The notes under the pieces were generated by a model. The model made no database searches. It was not told the origin of the DNA and saw nothing but the letters and a program-made list of their open reading frames with translations. Positions 14,076 through 22,493 of a stretch of 36,844 nucleotides of DNA are shown piece after piece; positions within the stretch are counted from its first letter, which is position 1, and every line of letters starts with the position of its first letter. Both the position numbers and the translations under genes were made by a program. The DNA is from Streptomyces shenzhenensis (GTDB lineage Bacteria; Actinomycetota; Actinomycetes; Streptomycetales; Streptomycetaceae), in assembly GCF_003688995.1 (NCBI RefSeq), contig NZ_PENI01000056.1, positions 1-36,844 of the forward strand. Direction: 5' to 3'.

Positions 14076-15853
14076 TCGGCGTTGCGCCACCGGCGTACGA
14101 CCCGGCGGCCCCGACGACGGCCACCACCCTGCCCGTCGGTGCCACCACGACCGTCCGCGCCTACGTGAGCGAGCTGTTCCGGCGGCACCGCCGTACCTTT
14201 CTGGTCCTCATGGCCGTCAACACGATGGCCGTGGTCTCCTCCATGGCGGGCCCCTACCTCCTCGGCGGACTCGTGGAACGGGTCTCCGACGGGGCCCGGG
14301 AACTGCATCTGGGCCTGACCGCCGGGCTGTTCGTGCTCGCGCTCGCCGTGCAGGCCGTGTTCGTGCGCGAGGTACGGCTGCGCGGCGCGATTCTCGGCGA
14401 GCGGATGCTGGCCGACCTGCGCGAGGACTTCCTCGTCCGGTCGGTCGGGCTGCCGCCGGGCGTCCTGGAACGCGCCGGCACCGGTGACCTGCTGTCCCGC
14501 ATCACCACGGACGTCGACCGGCTGTCCAACGCCATGCGCGAGGCCGTGCCGCAGCTGTCGATCGGCGTCGTCTGGGTGGCGCTGCTGCTCGGCGGGCTGG
14601 TCGTCACGGCGCCGCCGCTGGCGGCGGCGGTGCTGCTGGCCCTGCCGCTGCTGGTGATCGGCTGCCGCTGGTACTTCAAACGGGCCCCGTCCGGCTACCG
14701 TTCGGAGGCCGCCGGGTACGCCGCCGTCGCCGCGGCGCTCGCCGAGACAGTCGACGCCGGCCGCACCGTCGAGGCCCATCGCCTCGGCGACCGGCGGATC
14801 GCCCTGTCGGAACGCCGGATCAGGGAGTGGACGGCCTGGGAGCGCTACACCCTCTGGCTGCGCTCGGTGCTCTTCCCGGTCGTCAGCCTCACCCATGTGG
14901 TGGTGCTCGGCTCGGTCCTGATGGCCGGCGGGGTCTTCGTCCTTCAGGGCTGGATCGGCGTCGGCCAGCTGACGACGAGCGCCCTCATCGCGCAGATGCT
15001 CGTCGACCCGGTCAATCTGATCCTGCGCTGGTACGACGAGGTGCAGGTCGCCCAGGTGTCGCTGGCGCGGCTGGTCGGGGTGCGGGACATCGAGCCGGAC
15101 GCCGGGGACGCCGCGCTGGCCCCCGACGGGCGGAACGTGCACGCGGACCGGGTGCACTTCGGCTACCGCGAGGGCGTCGACGTCCTGCGCAAGGTGTCGC
15201 TCTCGGTCGCGCCGGGCACCCGGCTGGCCCTGGTCGGCCCGTCGGGCGCGGGCAAGTCCACGCTGGGCAGGCTGCTCGCCGGCATCTACGCACCCCGCGA
15301 CGGCCGGATCACCCTGGGCGGCGCCGAGCTGTCCCGGATGACCGCCGAGCGGGTCCGCTCGCACGTCGCCCTCGTCAACCAGGAGCACCACGTCTTCGTG
15401 GGCACGCTGCGCGACAATCTGCTGCTTGCCCGCACCGACGCCGAGGACGCGCAGCTGTGGGCGGCGCTGGGCGCGGTCGACGCGGACGGCTGGGCGCGGG
15501 CCCTGGACGACGGCCTGGACGCCGAGGTCGGCTCGGGCGGGCTGGCGCTGACCCCGGCCCAGGCCCAGCAGATCGCGCTGGCCCGGCTGGTGCTGGCCGA
15601 TCCGCACACGCTGGTCCTGGACGAGGCGACCTCGCTCCTCGACCCGCGCGCGGCCCGCCACCTCGAACGTTCCCTGGCCCACGTCCTGGACGGCCGCACC
15701 GTGGTCGCCATCGCCCACCGCCTGCACACCGCCCACGACGCCGACGTCATCGCCGTCGTGGAGAACGGCCGCATCAGCGAGCTGGGCAGCCACGACGAGC
15801 TGGTCGCGGCCGACGGGGCGTACGCGGCACTGTGGCGGTCCTGGCACGGGTGA
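14072..15853 (+). CDS. Heteromeric ABC exporter subunit with intact Walker A and degenerate signature
   Basis: 593 residues with a membrane domain (about 35-320) and an ATPase domain. Walker A GPSGAGKST is at about 390-398, Walker B LVLDEATSLLD and the switch His in AIAHRLHT are present, but the signature reads LTPAQAQQIALARL (from residue 493) instead of LSGGQ. This complements the upstream subunit, so one canonical ATP site per heterodimer would pair this Walker A with the partner's LSGGQ. Such asymmetric exporters (BmrCD, TM287/288 type) are established. The substrate is unknown; the divergent glycoamidase gene gives no firm hint. The ATG at 14072 overlaps the previous stop (ATGA). A strong terminator follows 50 nt after the stop. 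Confidence 0.88.
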   Translation: MIGVAPPAYDPAAPTTATTLPVGATTTVRAYVSELFRRHRRTFLVLMAVNTMAVVSSMAGPYLLGGLVERVSDGARELHLGLTAGLFVLALAVQAVFVREVRLRGAILGERMLADLREDFLVRSVGLPPGVLERAGTGDLLSRITTDVDRLSNAMREAVPQLSIGVVWVALLLGGLVVTAPPLAAAVLLALPLLVIGCRWYFKRAPSGYRSEAAGYAAVAAALAETVDAGRTVEAHRLGDRRIALSERRIREWTAWERYTLWLRSVLFPVVSLTHVVVLGSVLMAGGVFVLQGWIGVGQLTTSALIAQMLVDPVNLILRWYDEVQVAQVSLARLVGVRDIEPDAGDAALAPDGRNVHADRVHFGYREGVDVLRKVSLSVAPGTRLALVGPSGAGKSTLGRLLAGIYAPRDGRITLGGAELSRMTAERVRSHVALVNQEHHVFVGTLRDNLLLARTDAEDAQLWAALGAVDADGWARALDDGLDAEVGSGGLALTPAQAQQIALARLVLADPHTLVLDEATSLLDPRAARHLERSLAHVLDGRTVVAIAHRLHTAHDADVIAVVENGRISELGSHDELVAADGAYAALWRSWHG

Positions 15854-16195
15854 GGGGGGCGCCGCAGCCGATGACCGGGGCGAGCGGGGCACCGGCCCGG
15901 GCGGTGGAACCGGTGGCACCGGTTCCACCGGTGCATGGTCGTCGGGCCCGGCGGCCGGGTGCGGCGACCCGGCGTCGGCCCGTGCGGCGGCAGACAAGTC
16001 GCTCCGCGGGCCCGCGGTGCGGGGGCCGTGGCGTTGCGCGGTGCCGAAGCGGAGTGGAAGGCTGGAGAACGGCACCGGTTCGGGGGATGCCCGGGAACCG
16101 TCGGGTTCGAGCCGGGTGAGATTTGTGCCCCGCGTGCCGGCGGTCCGCCGCCGACCGCGGTGGGAACGGGCCGCGCCCACCACCTGGAGGTACCC
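15854..16195. other. Gene-free 342-bp stretch
   Basis: Between the exporter operon and DUF5709. Apart from the perfect palindrome at 15903-15929 and the ribosome site at its right end, I see no supportable gene or RNA. A promoter for DUF5709 should lie in the right half, but no confident -35/-10 pair was found. Confidence 0.5.
15903..15929. terminator. Perfect 27-bp palindrome, terminator of the ABC exporter operon
   Basis: GGTGGAACCGGTG (15903-15915), a single G, then CACCGGTTCCACC (15917-15929) form a perfect inverted repeat 50 nt past the exporter stop codon. In practice it folds as a stem of about 11 bp with a small loop. No T-run follows. Confidence 0.7.
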
Positions 16196-16666
16196 GTGAA
16201 CAGCGCCGACGGATGGGGGGACGACGTCTACCAGCCGGACGGATCCGAGATCCAGGAGGACTCGGGGCTGCTCGACGCGGAGGACACACTGGTCGACGAC
16301 GGTGTCGAAGATCCACTCGACCGGGGCTGGTCGCCCCCCGAGCGGCCGTGGGCAGTGGAGCACACCGGTGTGACGGCGACCGAGGGCCACCGGGGCGAGA
16401 CACTCGACCAGCGCCTCGCCGAGGAGCTGCCCGATCTCGCCGTGCCCGACAGCGACGGCATCGGCGACTGCCAGGGCACCGACGGCGAACTGCTCGACAA
16501 CGAGGTCGGCGACCTTCGCTCCGGCCGTCTCGTCGCGCCCGACGAGGGGGTCCATGAGGACGAGGAGAGCGCCCTCGTCGCCACCGACGTGGGTATCGAC
16601 GGCGCGGGCGCCTCCGCAGAGGAAGCCGCGATGCACGTCGTGGACGAGGATTCCCTGCCCACCTGA
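16196..16666 (+). CDS. DUF5709 family protein
   Basis: A 156-residue, very acidic, soluble protein of unknown function typical of actinomycetes. Recognizable family stretches are PPERPWAVEHTGVTATEGHR, GETLDQRLAEELPD, TDGELLDNEVGDLRSGRLVA and DVGIDGAGASAEEAAMHVVD. No signal peptide, membrane segment or catalytic motif is visible; the charge bias suggests a largely flexible protein. The GTG at 16196 has a strong GGAGG 5 nt upstream and matches the family N-terminus; the frame is open further left without similarity. It is followed after 45 bp by the L31 gene on the same strand, so the two are probably cotranscribed. No function should be assigned beyond the family. Confidence 0.85.
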   Translation: MNSADGWGDDVYQPDGSEIQEDSGLLDAEDTLVDDGVEDPLDRGWSPPERPWAVEHTGVTATEGHRGETLDQRLAEELPDLAVPDSDGIGDCQGTDGELLDNEVGDLRSGRLVAPDEGVHEDEESALVATDVGIDGAGASAEEAAMHVVDEDSLPT

Positions 16667-16711
16667 GCCGGACCTCCCCCACCCGCCGACCGCCCCGCGC
16701 GAGGAGCCGCC

Positions 16712-16984
16712 ATGCAGGACAAGCACCCCGACTACCACCCCGTGGTCTTCCGCGACCGCTCCGCCGGCTACGCCTTCCTGACCCGGTCCACCGCCACCAG
16801 CGACCAGACCATCGACTGGGACGACGGGGAGACGTACCCGGTCGTGGACGTGGAGATCTCCTCGGAGAGCCACCCCTTCTACACGGGCAAGGCCCGCACG
16901 GTCGACTCGGAGGGCCGCGTCGCCCGCTTCGAGCGCCGGTACGGCGGGGCCGGGCGGGACACCACCGGCGGCGGGGCGGCCTGA
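16712..16984 (+). CDS. rpmE2: Ribosomal protein L31 type B (zinc-independent form)
   Basis: A 90-residue large-subunit protein. HPDYHPVVFRDRSAGYAFLT, RSTATSDQTIDWDDGETYPV and SHPFYTGKARTVDSEGRVAR are characteristic of L31B. The CxxC zinc ligands of the ordinary L31 are absent, as in all C-minus paralogues. Such copies normally replace the zinc form under zinc starvation, freeing zinc, and are usually under Zur control. The ATG at 16712 has GAGGAG 6 nt upstream. No Zur-box-like palindrome is visible in the 45-bp gap to DUF5709, so control may lie further upstream or differ. The C-terminal GRDTTGGGAA tail is a short Gly-rich extension. Confidence 0.92.
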   Translation: MQDKHPDYHPVVFRDRSAGYAFLTRSTATSDQTIDWDDGETYPVVDVEISSESHPFYTGKARTVDSEGRVARFERRYGGAGRDTTGGGAA

Positions 16985-16989
16985 TCGCG

Positions 16990-17024
16990 GACCGCCGGGC
17001 CGGCCGGCCCACGGGTCCGGCGGA
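16990..17024. terminator. GC-rich hairpin between convergent rpmE2 and DUF457 genes
   Basis: CCGCCGG (16992-16998) pairs with CCGGCGG (17017-17023); inside is a further 14-bp palindrome GGGCCGGCCGGCCC at 16997-17010. It lies just after the rpmE2 stop. Confidence 0.55.
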
Positions 17025-17091
17025 CGCGCCGGCCGCTGCGTCGGCGCGCTCGCAGCTCCGCCCGGGCCGTGACCCGGATCACCGGCGCCGC

Positions 17092-17886
17092 TCAGATCAC
17101 GTTGAGCGCCACCGCGCAGCCCACTCCCCCGAGCAGCATGAACACCGGCATCAGCACCTTCAGCTCGATCCAGCTGCCCGCCCGGAACCGCATGGGCTTC
17201 GGCGGGCCCAGCGGGTACCAGCGCTTGCGGCCCACCGGGATCGGCCACAGGATCGGGCACCCGGAGACGGTCAGCGCGTCCCCGATGTCGTGCACCAGCG
17301 CACCCAGCACTATGGGCAGGCCCAGCCACAGGTACTCCTGGCCGGGCTCGGTGAACAGCCACCCGGCGCCGTTGCCCGGTTCGTCCAGGACGCCCGCGAG
17401 GATCCATGCGCTGGTCGCGGCCAGCAGCCACACCAGGACGTCGCTGCTGGACCCGCGGGCCGCCCGCCACAGCAGTCCCTCGATCGCCAGCACCATGTGC
17501 ACGAACAGGATCGCCAGCACCGCCCAGCGGCCACCGGTGATCGCCAGGGCCGAGGCGCCCGCGCCTATCAGCACGGCCCACAGCCAGGTGTGCGTCAGCG
17601 TCCGGTGCCCGCCGGAGCGGCGCGGGTCGCCCTTCATCCTGGTGGCCTTGTAGACGGCGTAGGAGAGCTTGTCCACGATCTCGCACAGCCAGCGCGACAC
17701 GGGTCCGAAGGCGCGCGAGATGGTGGCCGCCTTGTGGTCGAGGTCCGGAGCGAGGGCGGCACCGGCACAGATCAGGGCACCCACGAGGAGTACCGGCCAG
17801 GGCATCGTGTGCCCGGCCGCCGCCGCGGCGGCCCCGACGCCGAGCCAGGCCGCGGCTCCCGACAGTGAGTGTGCTGGTCCCATCAT
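17092..17886 (-). CDS. Membrane-bound DUF457/YdjM-type predicted metal-dependent hydrolase
   Basis: 264 residues with several hydrophobic segments. Conserved polar motifs are APDLDHKAAT near residues 41-50, GHRTLTHTW near 90-98 and HDIGDALTVSGCPILWPIP towards the C-terminus. This D-x-D-H / H-R-x-x-T-H / H-x-x-x-D set is the pattern of the YdjM/DUF457 family, annotated as membrane-bound metal-dependent hydrolases; the substrate and reaction are not established. The start is uncertain: ATGs at 17904, 17886 and 17883 are in frame. I chose 17886 because the conserved MMGPAHSLSGAAAW begins there, although AGAGGA lies directly before 17904. It is divergent from the helicase gene. Confidence 0.75.
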   Translation of the reverse strand: MMGPAHSLSGAAAWLGVGAAAAAAGHTMPWPVLLVGALICAGAALAPDLDHKAATISRAFGPVSRWLCEIVDKLSYAVYKATRMKGDPRRSGGHRTLTHTWLWAVLIGAGASALAITGGRWAVLAILFVHMVLAIEGLLWRAARGSSSDVLVWLLAATSAWILAGVLDEPGNGAGWLFTEPGQEYLWLGLPIVLGALVHDIGDALTVSGCPILWPIPVGRKRWYPLGPPKPMRFRAGSWIELKVLMPVFMLLGGVGCAVALNVI

Positions 17887-18019
17887 CGCCGTTGCCCGCC
17901 CCATTCCTCTTGTGCCGCTGTCCAGTTGACCGGGTGCGTTGACGCTCCGTCGGCGACACAGCGTAGCGGTAGCGATCTTCGTGCTCGCAGCCGATTCCCG
18001 CATCGGCCGGAACGCCAGG

Positions 18020-18031
18020 CAAGATGGGTGC
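18020..18031 (+). promoter_or_regulatory. -10 element for leaderless helicase mRNA
   Basis: CAAGAT at 18020-18025 is followed after 6 nt by the GTG start at 18032, with no Shine-Dalgarno sequence between. This spacing predicts transcription starting at the start codon. A -35 is not convincing (TTCCCG at 17995-18000 would leave a 19-bp spacer). Confidence 0.4.
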
Positions 18032-20545
18032 GTGACCCTCATCGATCAGCTGCCGCCGACCGCCGACCCCGACGCCCTCTACGAAGCCTTCGAGTCGTGG
18101 GCGCAGGATCGTGGTCTCACGCTCTACCCCCACCAGGAGGAGGCGCTGATCGAGGTGGTCTCCGGCGCGAACGTGATCGTGTCGACGCCCACCGGATCCG
18201 GCAAGAGCATGATCGCTGCGGGCGCGCACTTCGCCGCGCTGGCCCGGGACGAGGTCACCTTCTACACGGCCCCGATCAAGGCGCTCGTGTCGGAGAAGTT
18301 CTTCGAGCTGTGCAAGCTCTTCGGCACCGAGAACGTCGGGATGCTGACCGGCGACGCCTCCGTCAACGCCGATGCCCCGGTGATCTGCTGCACCGCCGAG
18401 GTGCTGGCCTCCATCGCGCTGCGCGACGGCAGGAACGCGGACGTCGGCCAGGTCGTCATGGACGAGTTCCACTTCTACGCGGAGGGCGACCGCGGCTGGG
18501 CCTGGCAGATCCCGCTGCTCGAACTGCCCCAGGCGCAGTTCATCCTGATGTCGGCCACGCTCGGCGACGTGTCCTTCTTCGAGAAGGACCTGACCCGGCG
18601 CACCGGCCGGCCCACCTCCGTGGTCCGCTCGGCGAACCGCCCCGTGCCCCTCTCCTACGAGTACCGGCTGACCCCGCTCACCGAGACCCTCACCGACCTT
18701 CTGGAGACCAGGCAGGCACCGGTCTACATCGTCCACTTCACTCAGGCGCAGGCCGTGGAGCGGGCGCAGGCGCTGATGAGCATCAACATGTGCTCGCGCG
18801 AGGAGAAGGACCAGATCGCGGAGCTGATCGGCAACTTCCGCTTCACCACCAAGTTCGGCCGCACTCTTTCCCGGTACGTCCGCCACGGCATCGGCGTCCA
18901 CCACGCCGGCATGCTGCCCAAGTACCGGCGTCTGGTGGAGAAGCTCGCCCAGGCCGGTCTGCTGAAGGTCATCTGCGGCACGGACACGCTCGGCGTGGGC
19001 GTCAACGTGCCCATCCGGACCGTGCTGTTCACGGCACTGACGAAGTACGACGGCAGTCGCGTCCGCACCCTGCGCGCCCGTGAGTTCCACCAGATCGCGG
19101 GCCGGGCCGGGCGCGCCGGCTTCGACACCGCCGGTCTGGTCGTGGCGCAGGCGCCGGAGCACGTCATCGAGAACGAGAAGGCTCTCGCCAAGGCGGGCGA
19201 CGATCCGAAGAAGCGCCGCAAGGTGGTCCGCAAGAAGGCGCCGGAGGGCTTTGTCAGCTGGACGGAGAACACCTTCGAGAAGCTCATCGCCTCCGAGCCG
19301 GAGCCGCTGACGTCCCGCTTCCGGGTGACGCACACGATGCTGCTGTCGGTGATCGCCCGTCCCGGCAACGCGTTCGAGGCGATGCGCCATCTGCTGGAGG
19401 ACAACCACGAGCCGCGCAAGCAGCAGCTGCGGCACATCCGGCGGGCGATCGCCATCTACCGCTCGCTGCTGGACGGCGGCATCGTCGAGAAGCTCGACAA
19501 GCCGGACGCCGAGGGCCGCATCGTCCGGCTCACGGTCGACCTCCAGCAGGACTTCGCGCTCAACCAGCCGCTGTCCACGTTCGCGCTCGCCTCGTTCGAG
19601 CTGCTGGACCCGGAGTCGCCGTCGTACGCGCTGGACATGGTGTCCGTCGTGGAGTCCACGCTGGACGATCCGCGGCAGATCCTGGTCGCTCAGCAGAACA
19701 AGGCGCGCGGCGAGGCGGTCGCCGCGATGAAGGCGGACGGCATCGAGTACGAGGAGCGCATGGAGCGCCTCCAGGACGTCACGTACCCCAAGCCCCTGGA
19801 AGAGCTGCTCTTCCACGCGTACAACACCTACCGCAAGAGCCACCCCTGGGTCGGCGACCATCCCCTGTCGCCGAAGTCGGTCGTCCGTGACATGTACGAA
19901 CGGGCGCTGTCCTTCACGGAGTTGGTGTCCCTCTACGAGCTGGCGCGCACCGAGGGCATCGTGCTGCGCTACCTGGCGGGCGCCTACAAGACCCTGGACC
20001 ACACCGTCCCGGACGATCTGAAGTCGGAGGATCTGGAGGATCTGATCGCCTGGCTCGGCGAGATGGTCCGCCAGGTCGACTCCAGCCTGCTGGACGAGTG
20101 GGAGCAGCTGGCCAACCCGGAGGAGATGACCGCCGAGGAGGCCCAGGAGAAGGCCGACGAGGTGAAGCCGGTCACCACCAACGCGCGGGCCTTCCGGGTC
20201 CTGGTCCGCAACGCGATGTTCCGCCGCGTCGAACTCGCCGCCCTCGACCAGGTCGAGGAACTGGCCGAGATGGACACGGAGACCGGCTGGGACGCCGACG
20301 CCTGGGGCGAGGCGATGGACAAGTACTGGGACGAGTACGAGGACCTGGGCACCGGCCCCGACGCCCGCGGCCCCAAACTGCTCGTCATCCAGGAGGAGCC
20401 GCAGAACGGCCTGTGGCGCGTCCGGCAGATCTTCGACGACCCGAACGGCGATCACGACTGGGGCATCAGCGCGGAGGTCGACCTCACCGCCTCCGACGCC
20501 GAGGGCCGCGCGGTCATCCGCGTCACCGCCGTCGGCCAGCTGTGA
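18032..20545 (+). CDS. Ski2-like DExH RNA helicase with C-terminal DUF3516
   Basis: 837 residues. Helicase motifs run in order: Walker A TPTGSGKS at 52-59, DEFH box at 144-147, SAT motif in LMSATLG, motif V in GTDTLGVGVNVP and motif VI QIAGRAGRAGFD from 354. The C-terminal half (about 450-830) is the DUF3516 domain typical of actinobacterial Ski2/SecA-like helicases. It would unwind RNA or RNA-DNA in an ATP-dependent way; RNA processing or decay is a plausible role but is inferred. The GTG at 18032 is supported by a -10 element 6 nt upstream and by the conserved start of the protein. It is followed by tesB after 19 bp, so the two are likely cotranscribed. Confidence 0.9.
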   Translation: MTLIDQLPPTADPDALYEAFESWAQDRGLTLYPHQEEALIEVVSGANVIVSTPTGSGKSMIAAGAHFAALARDEVTFYTAPIKALVSEKFFELCKLFGTENVGMLTGDASVNADAPVICCTAEVLASIALRDGRNADVGQVVMDEFHFYAEGDRGWAWQIPLLELPQAQFILMSATLGDVSFFEKDLTRRTGRPTSVVRSANRPVPLSYEYRLTPLTETLTDLLETRQAPVYIVHFTQAQAVERAQALMSINMCSREEKDQIAELIGNFRFTTKFGRTLSRYVRHGIGVHHAGMLPKYRRLVEKLAQAGLLKVICGTDTLGVGVNVPIRTVLFTALTKYDGSRVRTLRAREFHQIAGRAGRAGFDTAGLVVAQAPEHVIENEKALAKAGDDPKKRRKVVRKKAPEGFVSWTENTFEKLIASEPEPLTSRFRVTHTMLLSVIARPGNAFEAMRHLLEDNHEPRKQQLRHIRRAIAIYRSLLDGGIVEKLDKPDAEGRIVRLTVDLQQDFALNQPLSTFALASFELLDPESPSYALDMVSVVESTLDDPRQILVAQQNKARGEAVAAMKADGIEYEERMERLQDVTYPKPLEELLFHAYNTYRKSHPWVGDHPLSPKSVVRDMYERALSFTELVSLYELARTEGIVLRYLAGAYKTLDHTVPDDLKSEDLEDLIAWLGEMVRQVDSSLLDEWEQLANPEEMTAEEAQEKADEVKPVTTNARAFRVLVRNAMFRRVELAALDQVEELAEMDTETGWDADAWGEAMDKYWDEYEDLGTGPDARGPKLLVIQEEPQNGLWRVRQIFDDPNGDHDWGISAEVDLTASDAEGRAVIRVTAVGQL

Positions 20546-20564
20546 ACACTGGAGCATCCCACCC

Positions 20565-21431
20565 ATGACGAACCCGGCCGAAAGGCTCGTCGACCTGCTC
20601 GACCTGGAGCAGATCGAGGTCAACATATTCCGTGGCCGCAGCCCGCAGGAGTCCTTGCAGCGGGTCTTCGGCGGCCAGGTCGCCGGCCAGGCGCTGGTCG
20701 CCGCCGGGCGTACCACGGACGGCGACCGCCCGGTGCACTCGCTGCACGCGTACTTCCTGCGCCCGGGCAGGCCGGGCGTGCCGATCGTGTACCAGGTGGA
20801 GCGCATCCGGGACGGCCGGTCGTTCACCACCCGGCGGGTCACCGCGGTGCAACAGGGACGCACGATCTTCAATCTGACCGCCTCCTTTCACAAACCCGAG
20901 GAAGGACCGTTCGAGCATCAGCTGCCGCCGGCCCGCAAGGTGCCGGATCCGGAAGCCCTGCCGACGGTCGCCGAGGAGATCCGCAAGCATCTCGGTGCCC
21001 TGCCGGACCAGTTGGAGCGGATGGCGCGCCGTCAGCCCTTCGACATCCGTTACGTGGATCGGCTGCGCTGGAACGCCGAGGACGTCGACGGCGCGGAGCC
21101 GCGTAGCGCGGTGTGGATGCGCGCGGTGGGCCCGCTGGGCGACGATCCGCTGGTGCACACCTGCGCGCTCACCTACGCCAGCGACATGACCCTGCTCGAC
21201 GCGGTCCGGCTTCCCGTCGAACCGCTGTGGGGTGCGCGGAACTTCGACATGGCCTCCCTCGACCACGCCATGTGGTTCCACCGCCCTTTCCGCGCGGACG
21301 AGTGGTTCCTGTACGACCAGGAGTCGCCGATCGCGACCGGTGGGCGTGGGCTGGCCCGCGGCCGCATCTACGACCTGGAGGGGCGTCTGCTCGTGTCGGT
21401 CGTCCAGGAGGGGCTGTTCAGGACCTTGTAG
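20565..21431 (+). CDS. tesB: Acyl-CoA thioesterase II
   Basis: A 288-residue double-hotdog cytosolic enzyme that hydrolyses acyl-CoA to free fatty acid and CoA. The length matches TesB. Motifs: FRGRSPQESLQRVFGGQVAG with QALVAAGRT at the N-terminal hotdog, HSLHAYFLRPGRPGVPIVYQ, then in the second hotdog ASDMTLLDAVR, SLDHAMWFHRPFRADEWFLY and VVQEGLFR. The Asp, Ser/Thr and Gln positions of the known catalytic trio fall in these last stretches (Gln in VVQEG). The ATG at 20565 has GGAG about 10 nt upstream and follows the helicase by 19 bp. Its role is probably acyl-CoA homeostasis or beta-oxidation overflow; no metabolic partner is adjacent. Confidence 0.92.
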   Translation: MTNPAERLVDLLDLEQIEVNIFRGRSPQESLQRVFGGQVAGQALVAAGRTTDGDRPVHSLHAYFLRPGRPGVPIVYQVERIRDGRSFTTRRVTAVQQGRTIFNLTASFHKPEEGPFEHQLPPARKVPDPEALPTVAEEIRKHLGALPDQLERMARRQPFDIRYVDRLRWNAEDVDGAEPRSAVWMRAVGPLGDDPLVHTCALTYASDMTLLDAVRLPVEPLWGARNFDMASLDHAMWFHRPFRADEWFLYDQESPIATGGRGLARGRIYDLEGRLLVSVVQEGLFRTL

Positions 21432-21460
21432 GGGCCTTGCAGCCGGAGCAGACGGACTCC

Positions 21461-22402
21461 TCACACCCGCGCGGGCCGGGGCTTTCTGCCGCGCAGCCAT
21501 CCCCGCAGCCCCCGGGGCCGCTCGGGTGCCCTGCCCGCGGGTGGGCCGCAGCGGGGCGTGGCGGCCCTGTTTCGGGCCGTCGGCGTGACCGGCCGCAGCG
21601 GATGCTGGACGGGCTGCGCCGCGGGCCGCGGTGCGGACCGGTGGGCGCGGGCCTCCTCCACCGCACGCGCCAGGTCGTTCCTCAGCCAGCCGATCTCGTC
21701 GGGGTGTTCCGCCGTCATGATCTTCTCCGCGAGTTGTGCGGCGGGGGATCCCGGCGTGCCGTGTGCGGGCGGCCCGGGGCGGAAGCGGTGCAGATGGGAG
21801 CGTTCGTAGGGGTCAGGGACGATGTCCGCCAGGTGGGCGGGGTCGAGGAAGGCGGCCACGGCTCCGGCGCGCTCCCATGGATCGTCGGCCTGCCGCAGCA
21901 GGAATCCCAGATGGCGCCCGCGCCAGTTGCGGGCGCGCAGGTCCAGGCCCGCCGCGAGCTGGTCGCGCAGCCCCTCGGGCATTCGGCCCGTCAGCAGGGC
22001 GGCGCTCTTGCCGTCGGCCGCGAACTCCCGCAGTTCGTCGGCCAGATAGAGCCAGACCACGGCACGGTAACGGTTCACGTAGAAGTTCACGGGGGTCATC
22101 AGGCCCAGGCGTGCGAGCCGGGTGAACCGGCCGGCCGGCACGTCGACGAGGGCCGCGCCCGCCGTGGTGCTCACGGTCGCGACGCTCTCCCGAAGGCCCT
22201 CGGGGAAGCTCTGCGTCGCGCGCAGCCGGTCGATCTCCGCTCGTGCGACGCGACGGCCCGCGCCGCCCTCGCCCGGCATGGTCCGGATGCGTCCGAGATG
22301 CACGGCGAGCTCGAACTCGCGGCGTTTGAGGCCCAGTTCGCGTGCGGCACGGCTTGGGGCAAGGGTGTGGTGACGAGGTGGTGCGGCAGTGCTGCCCGGC
22401 AT
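21461..22402 (-). CDS. DUF6397 family protein
   Basis: A 313-residue Streptomyces protein of unknown function. The N-terminus, APSRAARELGLKRREFELAV followed by GRIRTMPGEGG and RRVARAEIDRLRA, looks like a MerR/excisionase-style helix-turn-helix. The middle has FTRLARLGLMTPVNFYVNRY, VVWLYLADELREFAADG and LDLRARNWRGRHLGFLLRQA, which recur in this family. The last 80 residues are Arg/Pro-rich and probably disordered. A DNA-binding role is possible but not established. The ATG at 22402 has GGGGGAG about 9 nt upstream. A promoter candidate and a DnaA-box-like sequence lie in the 127-bp upstream gap. The C-terminus converges on tesB with only 29 bp between. Confidence 0.72.
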   Translation of the reverse strand: MPGSTAAPPRHHTLAPSRAARELGLKRREFELAVHLGRIRTMPGEGGAGRRVARAEIDRLRATQSFPEGLRESVATVSTTAGAALVDVPAGRFTRLARLGLMTPVNFYVNRYRAVVWLYLADELREFAADGKSAALLTGRMPEGLRDQLAAGLDLRARNWRGRHLGFLLRQADDPWERAGAVAAFLDPAHLADIVPDPYERSHLHRFRPGPPAHGTPGSPAAQLAEKIMTAEHPDEIGWLRNDLARAVEEARAHRSAPRPAAQPVQHPLRPVTPTARNRAATPRCGPPAGRAPERPRGLRGWLRGRKPRPARV

Positions 22403-22459
22403 GGTGGTGCTCCCCCGTGGAGTCGGCGCTCACGCTGTGTGCGTTCGCTGTGACACCTG

Positions 22460-22490
22460 ACGTTAGCCGTTCGGGCGGATGCCGTGGCAA
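22460..22490 (-). promoter_or_regulatory. Candidate promoter for the DUF6397 gene
   Basis: Reading leftwards, TTGCCA (22490-22485) and TAACGT (22465-22460) are 19 bp apart; shifting the -10 by one base gives 18. The gene starts about 58 nt downstream. Confidence 0.4.
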
Positions 22491-22493
22491 GCC

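Noticed and set aside
13136..20872. A giant open frame of about 2,580 codons on the minus strand
   Set aside because: It is antisense to well-supported genes (both ABC subunits, DUF5709, rpmE2, the helicase, part of tesB), is rich in Arg/Gly/His/Asp repeats, and overlaps the DUF457 gene in another frame. It is a by-product of high G+C codon use.
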